From: Coriobacteriia bacterium
GTDB lineage: Bacteria > Actinomycetota > Coriobacteriia > Coriobacteriales > UMGS124
Length of the DNA stretch: 64,000 bases
Assembly (NCBI GenBank): GCA_018368455.1
Contig: JAGZEG010000009.1
Location: 96,780 to 160,779 of the forward strand
Direction: 5' to 3'
Shown: one piece after another, positions 1-9,007 of the stretch
How positions within the stretch are numbered: the stretch's first letter is position 1
How the letters are laid out: each line of letters starts with the position of its first letter
Position numbers and translations under genes: made by a program
The notes under the pieces: generated by a model
What the model saw: the letters and a program-made list of their open reading frames with translations, nothing else
What the model was told of the DNA's origin: nothing
Database searches by the model: none

Positions 1-912
1 GATGTCGGCGAGCTTCAGCCAGTACATGTGCGCGTTGTGCACGCAGCCCTCTGGCACGTGCGGCAGCTCGCACAGGCCGCGCTCGGCCAGCGGGCGGAAG
101 GCCTCGTCGTAGGCGTACCATGTGGCGCGGCGGTCGTCGTTGATGTCGTCGGCGCGCTCGAGCTGGGCCCACAGGTGGGCGGCGAGCAGGTCGCTCGGTA
201 GGTAGCTCGAGCCGTAGTCGACCCACGTGTACTTGTCGACCTGGCCTCGCATGAACTTGGAGCGGTCCGTGCCCTTCTCGCGCATGATCTCGGCCTTCTC
301 TACGGCCGCGATGCCCTCGTCGCCCGTTTCGTTAATGAGCAGCGCGCCGCCCTCGCCCATGGAGTAGTTCTTCGTCTCGTGAAACGACAGGCAGCCAAAG
401 TCGCCGATAGAGCCAAGCGGGCGGCCCTTGTATGTGGCGAGCGGGGCGTGGGCGGCGTCCTCGACGACCTTGAGGCCGTGGGCGCGCGCGATTGCCATGA
501 TGGTGTCCAGCTCGCAGGAGATGCCCGCGTTGTGCATGACGACGATGGCGCGCGTCTTGTCGGTGATGGCGTGCTCGATCTTTGTCTCGTCGATGTTCAT
601 CGTGTCGGGGCGGATGTCCACAAACACGAGGCGGGCGCCGACCTGTACGAAGGCCGTCGCCGTTGAGGAGAACGTGTACGAGGGCATGATGACCTCGTCG
701 CCAGGCTCGATGCCGCACAGCCGGGCGGCCATCTCCAGAGCCGTCGTGCCGCTCGTCGTGAGCAGACAGCGAGGTGTTCCGAAACGCTGCTCGATCCAGG
801 CGGAGCACTTCTTCGTGAACGGCCCGTCACCGCAGATCTTGCGGTTGTCGAGGGCCTGCTGGATATAGGAGAGCTCGGTCCCCACGTGCGGCGGGACGTT
901 GAAGTCAACCAT
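1..912 (-). CDS. wecE: dTDP-4-amino-4,6-dideoxygalactose transaminase (3' end cut by window)
   Basis: This is a PLP-dependent sugar aminotransferase of the DegT/DnrJ/EryC1 family that makes dTDP-4-amino-4,6-dideoxygalactose for surface polysaccharide. Reading the minus strand from 912 gives 304 codons open to the window edge. The protein tracks E. coli WecE closely: GTELSYIQ near the start, the DEVIMPSYTF and VFVDIRPDTMNIDET blocks, VVEDAA, and the PLP lysine in SFHETKN at residue 181, the same position as in E. coli. The ATG at 912 follows an AGGAAGG ribosome site; an in-frame ATG at 960 is less likely. It runs divergently from the YfhO-like gene. The gene name is secure to family level; the exact sugar is inferred from similarity. 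Confidence 0.9.
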   Translation of the reverse strand, partial: MVDFNVPPHVGTELSYIQQALDNRKICGDGPFTKKCSAWIEQRFGTPRCLLTTSGTTALEMAARLCGIEPGDEVIMPSYTFSSTATAFVQVGARLVFVDIRPDTMNIDETKIEHAITDKTRAIVVMHNAGISCELDTIMAIARAHGLKVVEDAAHAPLATYKGRPLGSIGDFGCLSFHETKNYSMGEGGALLINETGDEGIAAVEKAEIMREKGTDRSKFMRGQVDKYTWVDYGSSYLPSDLLAAHLWAQLERADDINDDRRATWYAYDEAFRPLAERGLCELPHVPEGCVHNAHMYWLKLADI

Positions 913-1114
913 CACGCGACCTTCCTGTCGGTCGAATCTGTAGAGGCGCCCTCGTGCCATTGGCGCTCGTATGGCAAACCATCATACTGGGTTTGAGTGC
1001 CCTATAGGATAGTTTTCACTGTATTGGCACGCCTGGCTTGTGCCTTGCGAAGGCGAGGGAGCCGCTCAAAAAACGAGTGCACTGCCGGGCCGACGAAGGC
1101 GGGTCGTACGTCCT

Positions 1115-4066
1115 ATGCGCAGCGTACCCACAGAGCACGACGCGGTTGCAAACGATCTCACAGACTCCCAGGGGGTGCGTGCGGGTCGGCTTGAGCGCGC
1201 GCTCGACGCCGTTCTCGCGTGGGCGCGCCGCTGCCTGCAGACGCGGCGCGGCTACGCCCTGCTGTTCCTCCTGCTGTTCGCGCTCGCGTGGCTTCCGGTG
1301 CTGTTCACGGTGCTTGCGTCGGGCAAGTCGCTCATCTGGCAGGTCGACGGCCTCTCGCAGCAGTACGTCTGGTTCGTCTACACGGGCCAGTGGGTGCGCG
1401 AACTGCTCTCGAACATCTTTATCACCCACACGTTTGCCCTGCCGATGTGGACGATGGACGCCGGCTATGGCACGGACATCATCCAGGCATACTCAGGCAC
1501 ATTCGTCAACCCGTTCTACTTGGTGTCGGCCCTCGTTCCCGAGCGCTTCGCCGAGTTCGCGTTCGAGGCTGTCATGCTGCTCATGCTGTACTGCGCCGGC
1601 CTGGCGTTCTCGCTGTGGGCGCGCGGCCGGGGCGCCTCCCCTGCGGGCACGCTGCTCGGTGCTGTCGCCTACGTGTTCGCCGGCAACGCTGTCGTCGTGT
1701 TCTCCCAGCCGAGTTTCATCGTCTCGATGGTGACGTTCCCGCTCGTCCTGCGCGGCGCGGATCTCGTGTTCGAGCGCCGCAGCCCCGCACTATTCCTCGC
1801 GGTGCTTGCCTGGGAGTTCGCTGCCTCGTTCTACGACGCCTACATGATCTGCATCCTGCTTGTGTTGTACTGCCTCGTGCGCTTCTTCTTCGGCGTCGAG
1901 CGGGGCGTGCCGCGCCATGGGCGCGCCCTGCGGCTGCTGAAGTGGGTTGGCATATTCGTGGGGTATGTCATGCTGGCGCTGCTCGCCGGCTGCGTGCTGC
2001 TGCTCCCGCAGGTCATGTCGCTCATGGGGGCCGATCGCCTCGGCGTGACCCGCTCGGATGACCTGCTGTATGCACTGTCGGTCTACGAACGGTTCTTCGT
2101 GCGCTTCATCGGCGCCGCCGACCTGGGCAGCGACGCCTACAGCGGCTTCAACGCCTTGAGCGCGCTCGCGTTTGTGCTGCTGCTCGCGCGTTGGCGCAAG
2201 CACAAGGGTCTCGCGCTGTCGTTCGTCGTGCTGACGATCATGATGCTCGTACCGGCGTTCGGCCGCCTTATGAACGGCCTCGAGTACGCGACGGACCGTT
2301 GGTCGTGGGCGTATGGGCTTCTGGGCGCCTACGCCATCGCGAAGCTGCTGCCCGAGCTGCTTTCCACGTCGCGTCACGAGCGTCGCGTGCTCGCTCTCGT
2401 TGTCGCCCTGTATGGCGTCGCATGCTTTGCCCTGCCACTACCCAGCGCCGACCTGTCGTTTGCCGCGACGTTCGTCGTGCTCGTCTGCTCCGTTGCCGTC
2501 GTGCTCTCTGCCAGCTCCTGGCCGCGACCGCGCGCTCTTGCGGCGCTGACGTGCTGCGTTGTGCTCTCGGGCGTCGTCACGTTTGTCACGCTTCTGTCGC
2601 CGTACTACGGAGGGCGCGCCTGGACGCTCATGGGTTTCAACCGCCTGTGGGAGTTCCACTCAACGAACGCGGTGGCGCGCTTTGTCGGCGACGCGCAGGC
2701 TGCGGGCGCGACGTACGACGAGACGTATCGCTACGACCGCACGACGCCCGTTGCCTCGGGCGTGCACAACTCGGGGCTCATCACGGGCCTCATGACGCCC
2801 GACTACTACAACAGCATATATAGCCAGGGGATCGACGACCTCAACACGAGCCTCGGCCTCGTGGACACGGAGGGTACGAACTTCCGCTATGGCGGGCTCA
2901 ACAGCCGCGCCATGCTCGAGGGCCTGCTTGGCGTGCGCTACTACTACGTGGACGACGAGCACGCCGCTATGGTACCCGAGACGTTTGCCGATGCCACGAC
3001 TATCGCTGAGGGTCCCGGGCGAGAGGACCACTACCGGTTGCTCGAGGCAGACGTTGTGGCGCCGCTGGCGTTCGTTGCCGACAGCTACCTGACGCGTGCG
3101 CAGTACGAGGCGCTGCCGATGGCCGATCGCCAGCGCGCCCTGCTGGCGGGCGTTGTGCTTGAGGGCGACGACGAGGCCACGGGCCTGGAGAACGTTGGTG
3201 ACGAGGTCGCGTCCGGGCGGGATGGCATCGGCGCTGCGCAGGAGATCCCGTACGAGATCGCGAGCGCGTCGGGCTGCGACGTCGACGAGGCGGGCACATC
3301 CGTCACCGTGCGCAGGGCCGGCGCTTGCCTGACGCTGACGTTTAATGCGCCGGGCGACGCCGAGACGTATCTCTACACCAGCGGTCTCACGTACGAGGAC
3401 ATCTCGTATCGCGAGCGAGCCACCGACGCCGAGTGGGCGGCCAAGGGCTTTATCGGTCGCCTCAAGACGCTGCTGGCGGAGCCGTTCAGGGCTGAGGTGA
3501 CCAACGGCACCATTGTCGCGAGCGCTCCGGGGGCGGCCAGCACGATCTATCAGATGAACGCAAACGACCACATGTATGGCGGCAAACACGAGTGGCTGGC
3601 CAACGTCGGCTACGACGACGAGGGCCGCGCGCAGCTCACGCTCACGTTCACGCAGCCTGGCATCTACTCGTTTGACGAGATGTCTGTCGTGTCACAGCCC
3701 ATGGCGGGTGTGGACGAGCGCATCGGCGAGCTCGCGGCCGCCGGCGCCAGGGACATCACCCTGGGGACGAACGAGATCAGCTGCACGGCGAGCTCCGACA
3801 CCGACGCCCAGCTCTTCTTGAGCGTGGCGTACTCCGACGGTTGGAGCGCCACGGTCGATGGGCAGCCGGCGGCGATCCACAAGGCGGACCTTGGTTTCAT
3901 GAGCGTGGAGCTTCCGGCCGGCACGCATGAGGTACGTCTGACGTACGTGACGCCGTATCTGCGCGAGGGGGCTGTGCTGAGCGCGCTGGGCATCGTCGGC
4001 TGCGTCGTGACGTGCGTGCTCGTGGGCCGCCACCATCGCCGGACGGCAGGGGAGCGGGCCGCATAG
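1115..4066 (+). CDS. YfhO-family polytopic membrane protein
   Basis: This is a large membrane protein of about 983 residues. It starts with a short cytoplasmic tail and a first membrane segment near residues 45-67 (many Leu/Ala/Phe), then about a dozen further hydrophobic spans. A long extracytoplasmic portion with many Tyr, Asp and Gly follows, then a last span at the C-terminus preceded by the 'LPAGTHEVRLTYVTP' type end seen in YfhO proteins. Family members such as Bacillus YfhO act in glycosylation of wall polymers from lipid-linked sugars, which fits the neighbouring wecE. No catalytic residue can be named from sequence alone. An in-frame GTG at 1040 is an alternative start; I prefer the ATG at 1115, which has a GAAGGCGGG stretch upstream. 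Confidence 0.75.
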   Translation: MRSVPTEHDAVANDLTDSQGVRAGRLERALDAVLAWARRCLQTRRGYALLFLLLFALAWLPVLFTVLASGKSLIWQVDGLSQQYVWFVYTGQWVRELLSNIFITHTFALPMWTMDAGYGTDIIQAYSGTFVNPFYLVSALVPERFAEFAFEAVMLLMLYCAGLAFSLWARGRGASPAGTLLGAVAYVFAGNAVVVFSQPSFIVSMVTFPLVLRGADLVFERRSPALFLAVLAWEFAASFYDAYMICILLVLYCLVRFFFGVERGVPRHGRALRLLKWVGIFVGYVMLALLAGCVLLLPQVMSLMGADRLGVTRSDDLLYALSVYERFFVRFIGAADLGSDAYSGFNALSALAFVLLLARWRKHKGLALSFVVLTIMMLVPAFGRLMNGLEYATDRWSWAYGLLGAYAIAKLLPELLSTSRHERRVLALVVALYGVACFALPLPSADLSFAATFVVLVCSVAVVLSASSWPRPRALAALTCCVVLSGVVTFVTLLSPYYGGRAWTLMGFNRLWEFHSTNAVARFVGDAQAAGATYDETYRYDRTTPVASGVHNSGLITGLMTPDYYNSIYSQGIDDLNTSLGLVDTEGTNFRYGGLNSRAMLEGLLGVRYYYVDDEHAAMVPETFADATTIAEGPGREDHYRLLEADVVAPLAFVADSYLTRAQYEALPMADRQRALLAGVVLEGDDEATGLENVGDEVASGRDGIGAAQEIPYEIASASGCDVDEAGTSVTVRRAGACLTLTFNAPGDAETYLYTSGLTYEDISYRERATDAEWAAKGFIGRLKTLLAEPFRAEVTNGTIVASAPGAASTIYQMNANDHMYGGKHEWLANVGYDDEGRAQLTLTFTQPGIYSFDEMSVVSQPMAGVDERIGELAAAGARDITLGTNEISCTASSDTDAQLFLSVAYSDGWSATVDGQPAAIHKADLGFMSVELPAGTHEVRLTYVTPYLREGAVLSALGIVGCVVTCVLVGRHHRRTAGERAA

Positions 4067-4176
4067 CTCACGCCCCTGCGCTGGGGCGCATCCCACGCCA
4101 TGGATCGTTGATCCCACATGGGATGCGCGGCGGGCATCACTGCGGGGCTGTGAGGGGCTCGCCATCCCCACCTGCA

Positions 4177-4345
4177 TGCCACCCCATCCCACTATGGGCT
4201 TGCACGCTCGATTTTTGGTGTACCGACAGGCGCGTGTGGCCCATGCCACCCCATCCCACTGCGTTCTCCAGGGCTATCGCCCCACTCCGTCCCACCCAGA
4301 CACCCCTGGGGTGCCCGTGGGCCCACAGTGCCACCCCATCCCACT
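4177..4345 (+). repeat. Three copies of a 17-base direct repeat
   Basis: The sequence TGCCACCCCATCCCACT occurs identically at 4177-4193, 4244-4260 and 4329-4345. Each copy contains one ATCCCAC motif, the reverse complement of the MraZ-box core GTGGGAT. Spacing is 67 and 85 bases, so this is not a simple tandem repeat. Confidence 0.85.
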
Positions 4346-4675
4346 GCGATGGCAGATTCCTGCCATCCCACCTCATCCCCCACGTCATCCCACCGTGGCG
4401 GTGCCTCTGTGGTCCGAGTGGCCTCAACTCTGGATTGATAAACAGCATATGTGCAGGTAAATGGCCATTTTGCACCTGTGGTACCACAGGGATGTCCCAG
4501 GCGTCACCACCTCGGGGCACACATTCTTCACTGCCATGACACGCCGTCCCCCGCACAGCCGAGGCCCCGTGCTAGGGGTCGGGACATCGTAGACCCCCAT
4601 ATTTTGTGGTCGGAGGCGTGGCGGCTGGGCTGCAAAAGGCCATGCGTGCCCATGCTGGGGGATGAATTGCCCATC

Positions 4676-4709
4676 AAGTGGGATATCTCGGCATGAAGTG
4701 GGATGGGAT
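4676..4709 (+). promoter_or_regulatory. Probable MraZ-binding box upstream of mraZ
   Basis: Two AAGTGGGAT copies start at 4676 and 4696, exactly 20 bases (two helical turns) apart, and a further TGGGAT overlaps the second at 4704-4709. MraZ is known to bind direct repeats with a TGGG/GTGGG core in front of its own operon in several bacteria, so this is the expected autoregulatory site. A TAGTAT (-10-like) sequence follows at 4714-4719, which would place bound MraZ over the promoter; no good -35 is visible. Confidence 0.7.
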
Positions 4710-4773
4710 GCGGTAGTATATGAGCACGCTCTGATGGAGTCGGATTCGGTCTCACGCTCGAGGGGAGGAGGAG

Positions 4774-5214
4774 ATGGAGCAGGACGGCACGCGCGACGCG
4801 TTCTTCACGGGCAATTACGATCATACGCTCGATGTGAAGGGCCGCGTTTCCCTGCCTGCCAAGTTCCGTCGAAATCTTCCCGTTGAGCTCAAGATCGTTC
4901 CGAAGGGCAACACGGTCATGATCTTCACCACGGAGGGCTTTCGCGCCTACGTCGATGACGTGCGCACGAAGCTCGCCGATCTGGCGGAGGGGCGCGAGGC
5001 GGCCATCGCTGCCGCGCGCTTTGCGCTCACCTCGAGTGCTGAGGACACCGAGATCGACTCGGCCGGTCGAATCAGCATCAGCTCGAAGGTGCGCCAGAAC
5101 GTGGGCCTGGAGAAGGACGTCTCCATCGTCGGCGCGGTTGACCACATCGAGCTCATGAACCGCGATGTGTACGCCGCACGCCTGGCCGCCGCCCAGCAGT
5201 TCCTTACGTTCTAG
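4774..5214 (+). CDS. mraZ: Transcriptional regulator MraZ
   Basis: MraZ is a DNA-binding ring-forming regulator that opens the dcw cluster and controls it. The 146-residue protein has the two SpoVT-AbrB-like halves expected: DVKGRVSLPAKFR near residue 22 and the matching DSAGRISISSKVR near residue 95, with the conserved Gly-Arg in each. The ATG follows a strong GAGGGGAGGAGGAG ribosome site. rsmH starts two bases after its stop codon, so the two are translated together. The GTGGGAT boxes upstream are its likely targets. Confidence 0.95.
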   Translation: MEQDGTRDAFFTGNYDHTLDVKGRVSLPAKFRRNLPVELKIVPKGNTVMIFTTEGFRAYVDDVRTKLADLAEGREAAIAAARFALTSSAEDTEIDSAGRISISSKVRQNVGLEKDVSIVGAVDHIELMNRDVYAARLAAAQQFLTF

Positions 5215-5216
5215 CC

Positions 5217-6209
5217 ATGGCGGACCAGGAGGGCGCCTTGACACTCGAATACCGGCACATCCCTGTGATGCTCGGGGAGGTTCTGGAGACGTTGTCTCCA
5301 AGTGATGGCGACGTGGTGTGCGACTGCACGCTCGGCGGCGCCGGTCACTCCCTTGAGCTGGGCAGACGCTGCAGCCCGTCCGGACTGCTCATCGGCATCG
5401 ACCAGGACGACCTCGCCCTGGCAACGGCGTCGGAGCGCATCCGGGCAACCATACCCGAAGTCGCGTCTCTCCAGCTCAAGGGGAACTTCTCACAGCTCGA
5501 CTCCCTGCTCCAGCAGGCCGAGGTGCCCGGCGTCGACTGCTTCCTGTTCGACCTGGGCGTGAGCTCCCCGCAGCTTGACATCCCATCCAGGGGGTTCTCG
5601 TACCATGAGGACTCCGCACTCGACATGCGCATGGACCCGGGGACACAAACCCTAACCGCAGCTGAGGTCATCAACACCTACAACGAAGCCGACCTCACCC
5701 GGATCTTACGCACCTACGGGGAAGAGAAGTGGGCCGCTCGCATCGCCAAGTTCGTGGTCGAGCGGCGCCGTCGCGCCCCCATCGAGACGACGCTGGAGCT
5801 CGTGGACGTCATCAAGGCGGCAATCCCCGCGTCCCAGCGGCGCACGGGAGGCCATCACCCGGCTCGCAAGACGTTTCAGGCCTTGCGCATTGAGGTGAAC
5901 CACGAGATGGATGTGCTGAGGGAGGGGTTGGACGCTGCGGTTCGCTGGCTGAATCCTGGCGGGCGCATCTGCGTCATCAGCTACCACTCCCTTGAAGACC
6001 GCATCGTCAAGACGCTGTTCAGGCAGCGCTCTCAGACGTGCACGTGCCCGCCGGACATCCCGGTATGCACGTGCGGGTGTGTGCCGGTACTGGAACTCGA
6101 CGAGCGCAAGCCGCGCGTCCCGAGTGCCGAGGAGCTTGAGACAAATCCACGCTCGCGCAGCGCAAAGCTGCGATGGGCGCGCAAATGCGCCGGTGATTCG
6201 CTCGCCTGA
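5217..6209 (+). CDS. rsmH: 16S rRNA (cytosine-1402-N4)-methyltransferase RsmH
   Basis: RsmH transfers a methyl group from S-adenosylmethionine to N4 of C1402 in the decoding centre of 16S rRNA. The 330-residue protein has the family start HIPVMLGEVLETL, a SAM-binding CDCTLGGAGHS motif near residue 41, the FDLGVSSPQLD block, RVNHE-type 'ALRIEVNHE', and the late SYHSLEDRIVK motif. Length is normal (about 310-320 residues in most species). It sits second in the cluster between mraZ and ftsL, and its TGA overlaps the region just before ftsL. Confidence 0.95.
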   Translation: MADQEGALTLEYRHIPVMLGEVLETLSPSDGDVVCDCTLGGAGHSLELGRRCSPSGLLIGIDQDDLALATASERIRATIPEVASLQLKGNFSQLDSLLQQAEVPGVDCFLFDLGVSSPQLDIPSRGFSYHEDSALDMRMDPGTQTLTAAEVINTYNEADLTRILRTYGEEKWAARIAKFVVERRRRAPIETTLELVDVIKAAIPASQRRTGGHHPARKTFQALRIEVNHEMDVLREGLDAAVRWLNPGGRICVISYHSLEDRIVKTLFRQRSQTCTCPPDIPVCTCGCVPVLELDERKPRVPSAEELETNPRSRSAKLRWARKCAGDSLA

Positions 6210-6271
6210 TGCCCATGGGGCGTCGGGTGGCGAAACACGGCGCTCTCTATCGGGAAGGGGAGGTGAGCGAT

Positions 6272-6745
6272 ATGGCGTATGTGCACGGAAACCTTGCTGA
6301 GAAGCAGCTTGAGCACGCCGAGGTTGAGCAGAGCTCGCGGCGAGAGTCCAACGTGCGCCCTCGTCTGCGCGTCGTTGAGGGCTCGCGCCAGGCTACGCGC
6401 TCTCAGGCTGAGCCGAGCCTGTCACCGCTTGCCGCCCATGCCCTCAAGGCTGCCGTTGTTGTTGCGGTGTGCTTCGTTGCCATCTGCGTCGCACGCGTTG
6501 CCATCATTTCTAACACGTACACCGTGCTCGTGCAGAACCGCGACCTCACGTCTCAGCTCGAGGAGGCACGCGCCCTGGGTAGCGAGCTTGAGGTCCAGCA
6601 GTCCGTGTACGGCAACGCCGCGCGCGTGAAGTCTATCGCTACGAACGTCTACGGCATGGTCCCGGCGGGCCAGGTTGCCTCCATGGACGTTCAGGCCGCG
6701 CAGGCGGATAACTCCGGCACCGTGTCCCAGGACGCAACGGAGTAG
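6272..6745 (+). CDS. ftsL: FtsL-like septal protein
   Basis: This is a small bitopic protein of 157 residues: a charged cytoplasmic N-terminal part, one membrane span near residues 72-95 (Ala/Val-rich), a short heptad-like stretch with EEARALGSELEVQQ, and a Ser/Gln tail. FtsL proteins scaffold the FtsQ/B-FtsW-FtsI complex at the septum; they are poorly conserved, so the name rests on topology plus position between rsmH and ftsI. The ATG at 6272 has a GGGGAGGTG ribosome site; an upstream in-frame ATG at 6209 overlaps the rsmH stop but has none. Confidence 0.75.
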   Translation: MAYVHGNLAEKQLEHAEVEQSSRRESNVRPRLRVVEGSRQATRSQAEPSLSPLAAHALKAAVVVAVCFVAICVARVAIISNTYTVLVQNRDLTSQLEEARALGSELEVQQSVYGNAARVKSIATNVYGMVPAGQVASMDVQAAQADNSGTVSQDATE

Positions 6746-6748
6746 CTC

Positions 6749-8818
6749 ATGTCCGAGCGGAGGGGCTCGACGCGCTCGGGCGAAGAGGGAAAGCGCTCTG
6801 ACAGCGCGCGATCGGGCGCGCAGGGCTCTCGACCGCGGCGCTCCCGTTCGGGCGGTTCTGCCCCTGTTGACATGCCGAGGGCATCCCAGAGGGGCTCCAA
6901 TGCAAAACGGAGCCCCTCATCTGCGGAAACAGCTAAAAAAACCTCTAAAGACTCACCATCAAGCTTACGCTCAACAAAAGGGCAAGATTCACCGTTAGAC
7001 TTTGTGAAGAAACGCCAGGAAAAAGCCGATAAAGAGCAATCTTCGGCAAAAGCGGCATCTGCGGAGAGCAGCAAGAGCGGTGCGCGGGTTTCCACGCGTC
7101 CTGAGATCCCCGACAACGTCAAATCATCTCTGGCGAAGGCGAAAGAGTTCACCCGGCGCCACCTTCTCGAGCTCGGCCTAGGAGGTGCGTTTGCTGTCGT
7201 CGCCATACGACTGGGGTGGCTGCAGACCGTCAAGACGGGCGCGTACGCCTCGGCCGCCAAGACGGAGCGCACGGCGAACATTACGCTGCCCTACCGGCGC
7301 GGCGCCATCTATGACCGCAACGGCATCCTGCTTGCGCAGAGCGTGGACGCTACGACGGTCTACGCGAATCCCAAGCAGATAAAGACGGCCGACATCAACG
7401 CGACGGCCAACACACTCTCTGAGATACTCGGTGGCTCGGCCACGGCATACGCGGCTCTGATCAGCGATAACACGCTGTCGTTCGTCTACGTCGAGAAGCG
7501 CGTCGACCCCGCCGTCGCCGAGAAGCTGAAGACCCGCCTCTCGGAGCTCAAGCTCGGCGGCATCTCCTATCTGGAAGACTCTCGCCGCGTCTACCCGCTC
7601 GGAGAGGTGGCAGGCAACCTCATTGGCTGCGTTGGCGAGGAGGGCAAGGGGCTCACGGGCCTCGAGCTCTACTACGACGATCTCCTCACGGGTACGGACG
7701 GCTCGCTCATCGAGGAGCGCAGTCGCGACGGCGCGCCCGTCGTCGGCGGTCAAAGCGAGCGCGTCGACCCGATCGACGGCACGAACATCGTCATCTCCAT
7801 CGACGTCGACATTCAGCGCACGGCGCAGGAGACGCTGGCGAGCACCATCGACGAGTGGAACTGCGGCGACGGCGTGGCCATCGTCATGCACCCCGAGACG
7901 GGCGAGATCCTGGCGTGCGCTTCGACGCCCTTCCTCGACCCATCGCGGCTTGACCTTGCCACGTCAGACGCGCTCAAGCTGCGCGGCATCACGGACTCGT
8001 ACGAGCCGGGATCAACGACGAAGCCGTTGACGGCGTCCATGGCCATCGACCTGGGCATCGCGACGCCCGACACCGTCTACCCGGCGCCGGCCAAGATCCA
8101 GGTCGGCGACAGCTGGGTCGGTGACGCGGACGCGCGCGCCGACTTCATCGAGATGACGCTCACGCAGGTGCTCGAGCGCTCCTCCAACGTCGGCGCCGTG
8201 CTGTGCGCGGAGAGTGTCGGGGCAGAGCACTTCTCGCAGTACCTGGCCAAGTACGGCGTGGGCACCGCGACGGGCATCGACTACCCCGGAGAGGCGACGG
8301 GCATCGTCCCGGAGCTGAAGGATTACAGCGGGGCGTGGCAGTTCATGGCGTTCGGCCAGAGCTTTGCCGTGCCGCCCATCCAGATGGCTCGCGCTGTCGG
8401 CGCCATCGCCAACGAGGGTGTGCCGGTGCAGCCCCACTTCCTCATCTCGAAGGGCGGCGAGGAGGTCACGTACGAGCGCGGCGAGCGCGTCATCGCCACG
8501 GCGACGGCCGAGCAGGTCGGCTGGATGATGAACAGCGTCGTCGTCAACGGCTACGGCAGGACGGGCGCCATCGACGGGTATAACCTGTCGGCAAAAACGG
8601 GTACGTCCGAGCGCCTCGACCCGAACACGGGCGCCTACGCCAAGGACTCGTTCACGGTGTCGTTCATGGGCTTCGGCCCGACGGAGGATCCAAAAGCCCT
8701 GGTCTATATTCTCTTTGACGAGGTGGATATGGCCCATCAGGGCACCAGCGCCGGCGCTCCATGGGCTGCTATCATGCAGGAGACGCTGACGAAGCTCGAC
8801 ATAGCGCCCTCCTGGTAA
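6749..8818 (+). CDS. ftsI: Septal penicillin-binding protein (FtsI/SpoVD type transpeptidase)
   Basis: This class B penicillin-binding protein cross-links septal peptidoglycan. Of its 689 residues, about the first 135 form an unusually long Ser/Arg/Lys-rich cytoplasmic region. One membrane anchor follows (about 137-155), then the dimerisation domain, then the transpeptidase domain with Ser422 in STTK, Ser-Ser-Asn at 478-480, and Lys616-Thr-Gly. It starts four bases after the ftsL stop. The bases encoding residues about 48-108 are clearly AT-richer than the rest of the gene, with many AAA, TCA and ACA codons, while the frame stays open. FtsI and SpoVD cannot be told apart here; the cluster position favours the division enzyme. 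Confidence 0.92.
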   Translation: MSERRGSTRSGEEGKRSDSARSGAQGSRPRRSRSGGSAPVDMPRASQRGSNAKRSPSSAETAKKTSKDSPSSLRSTKGQDSPLDFVKKRQEKADKEQSSAKAASAESSKSGARVSTRPEIPDNVKSSLAKAKEFTRRHLLELGLGGAFAVVAIRLGWLQTVKTGAYASAAKTERTANITLPYRRGAIYDRNGILLAQSVDATTVYANPKQIKTADINATANTLSEILGGSATAYAALISDNTLSFVYVEKRVDPAVAEKLKTRLSELKLGGISYLEDSRRVYPLGEVAGNLIGCVGEEGKGLTGLELYYDDLLTGTDGSLIEERSRDGAPVVGGQSERVDPIDGTNIVISIDVDIQRTAQETLASTIDEWNCGDGVAIVMHPETGEILACASTPFLDPSRLDLATSDALKLRGITDSYEPGSTTKPLTASMAIDLGIATPDTVYPAPAKIQVGDSWVGDADARADFIEMTLTQVLERSSNVGAVLCAESVGAEHFSQYLAKYGVGTATGIDYPGEATGIVPELKDYSGAWQFMAFGQSFAVPPIQMARAVGAIANEGVPVQPHFLISKGGEEVTYERGERVIATATAEQVGWMMNSVVVNGYGRTGAIDGYNLSAKTGTSERLDPNTGAYAKDSFTVSFMGFGPTEDPKALVYILFDEVDMAHQGTSAGAPWAAIMQETLTKLDIAPSW

Positions 8819-9007
8819 ACGCCAGGTTGACGCTGTTTTGCACGCTGTGCGGGGCGCTTGCGTCCCGAGAACTGCGGGTCCCGGAGGTTGAATGGGCGAA
8901 CGGTCGCCCGCAACGCCCCCGGCAGGCCTGGGACTATCGGAGCATCGCCCGCCCTTCCGGTCGCCTCGTCGCGTCGGAGGGTGGCGATCGGGAGGATGGA
9001 CGTCGCC

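Larger units (their letters stand above)
4067..4773. other. Long gene-free leader upstream of mraZ, rich in ATCCCAC motifs
   Basis: These 707 bases separate the polysaccharide locus from the dcw cluster. I see no credible gene: reading frames on both strands have odd composition and no ribosome sites. The stretch contains seven exact ATCCCAC copies (starts 4090, 4111, 4186, 4253, 4338, 4365, 4387), several near copies, and the same motif in forward orientation just before mraZ. Three of the copies sit in a longer 17-base repeat. It is most simply read as a regulatory region (inference). Confidence 0.7.

Noticed and set aside
4012..4556. Open frames in the mraZ leader on both strands
   Set aside because: Composition is driven by repeated ATCCCAC/GTGGGAT motifs, no ribosome sites, no family resemblance.
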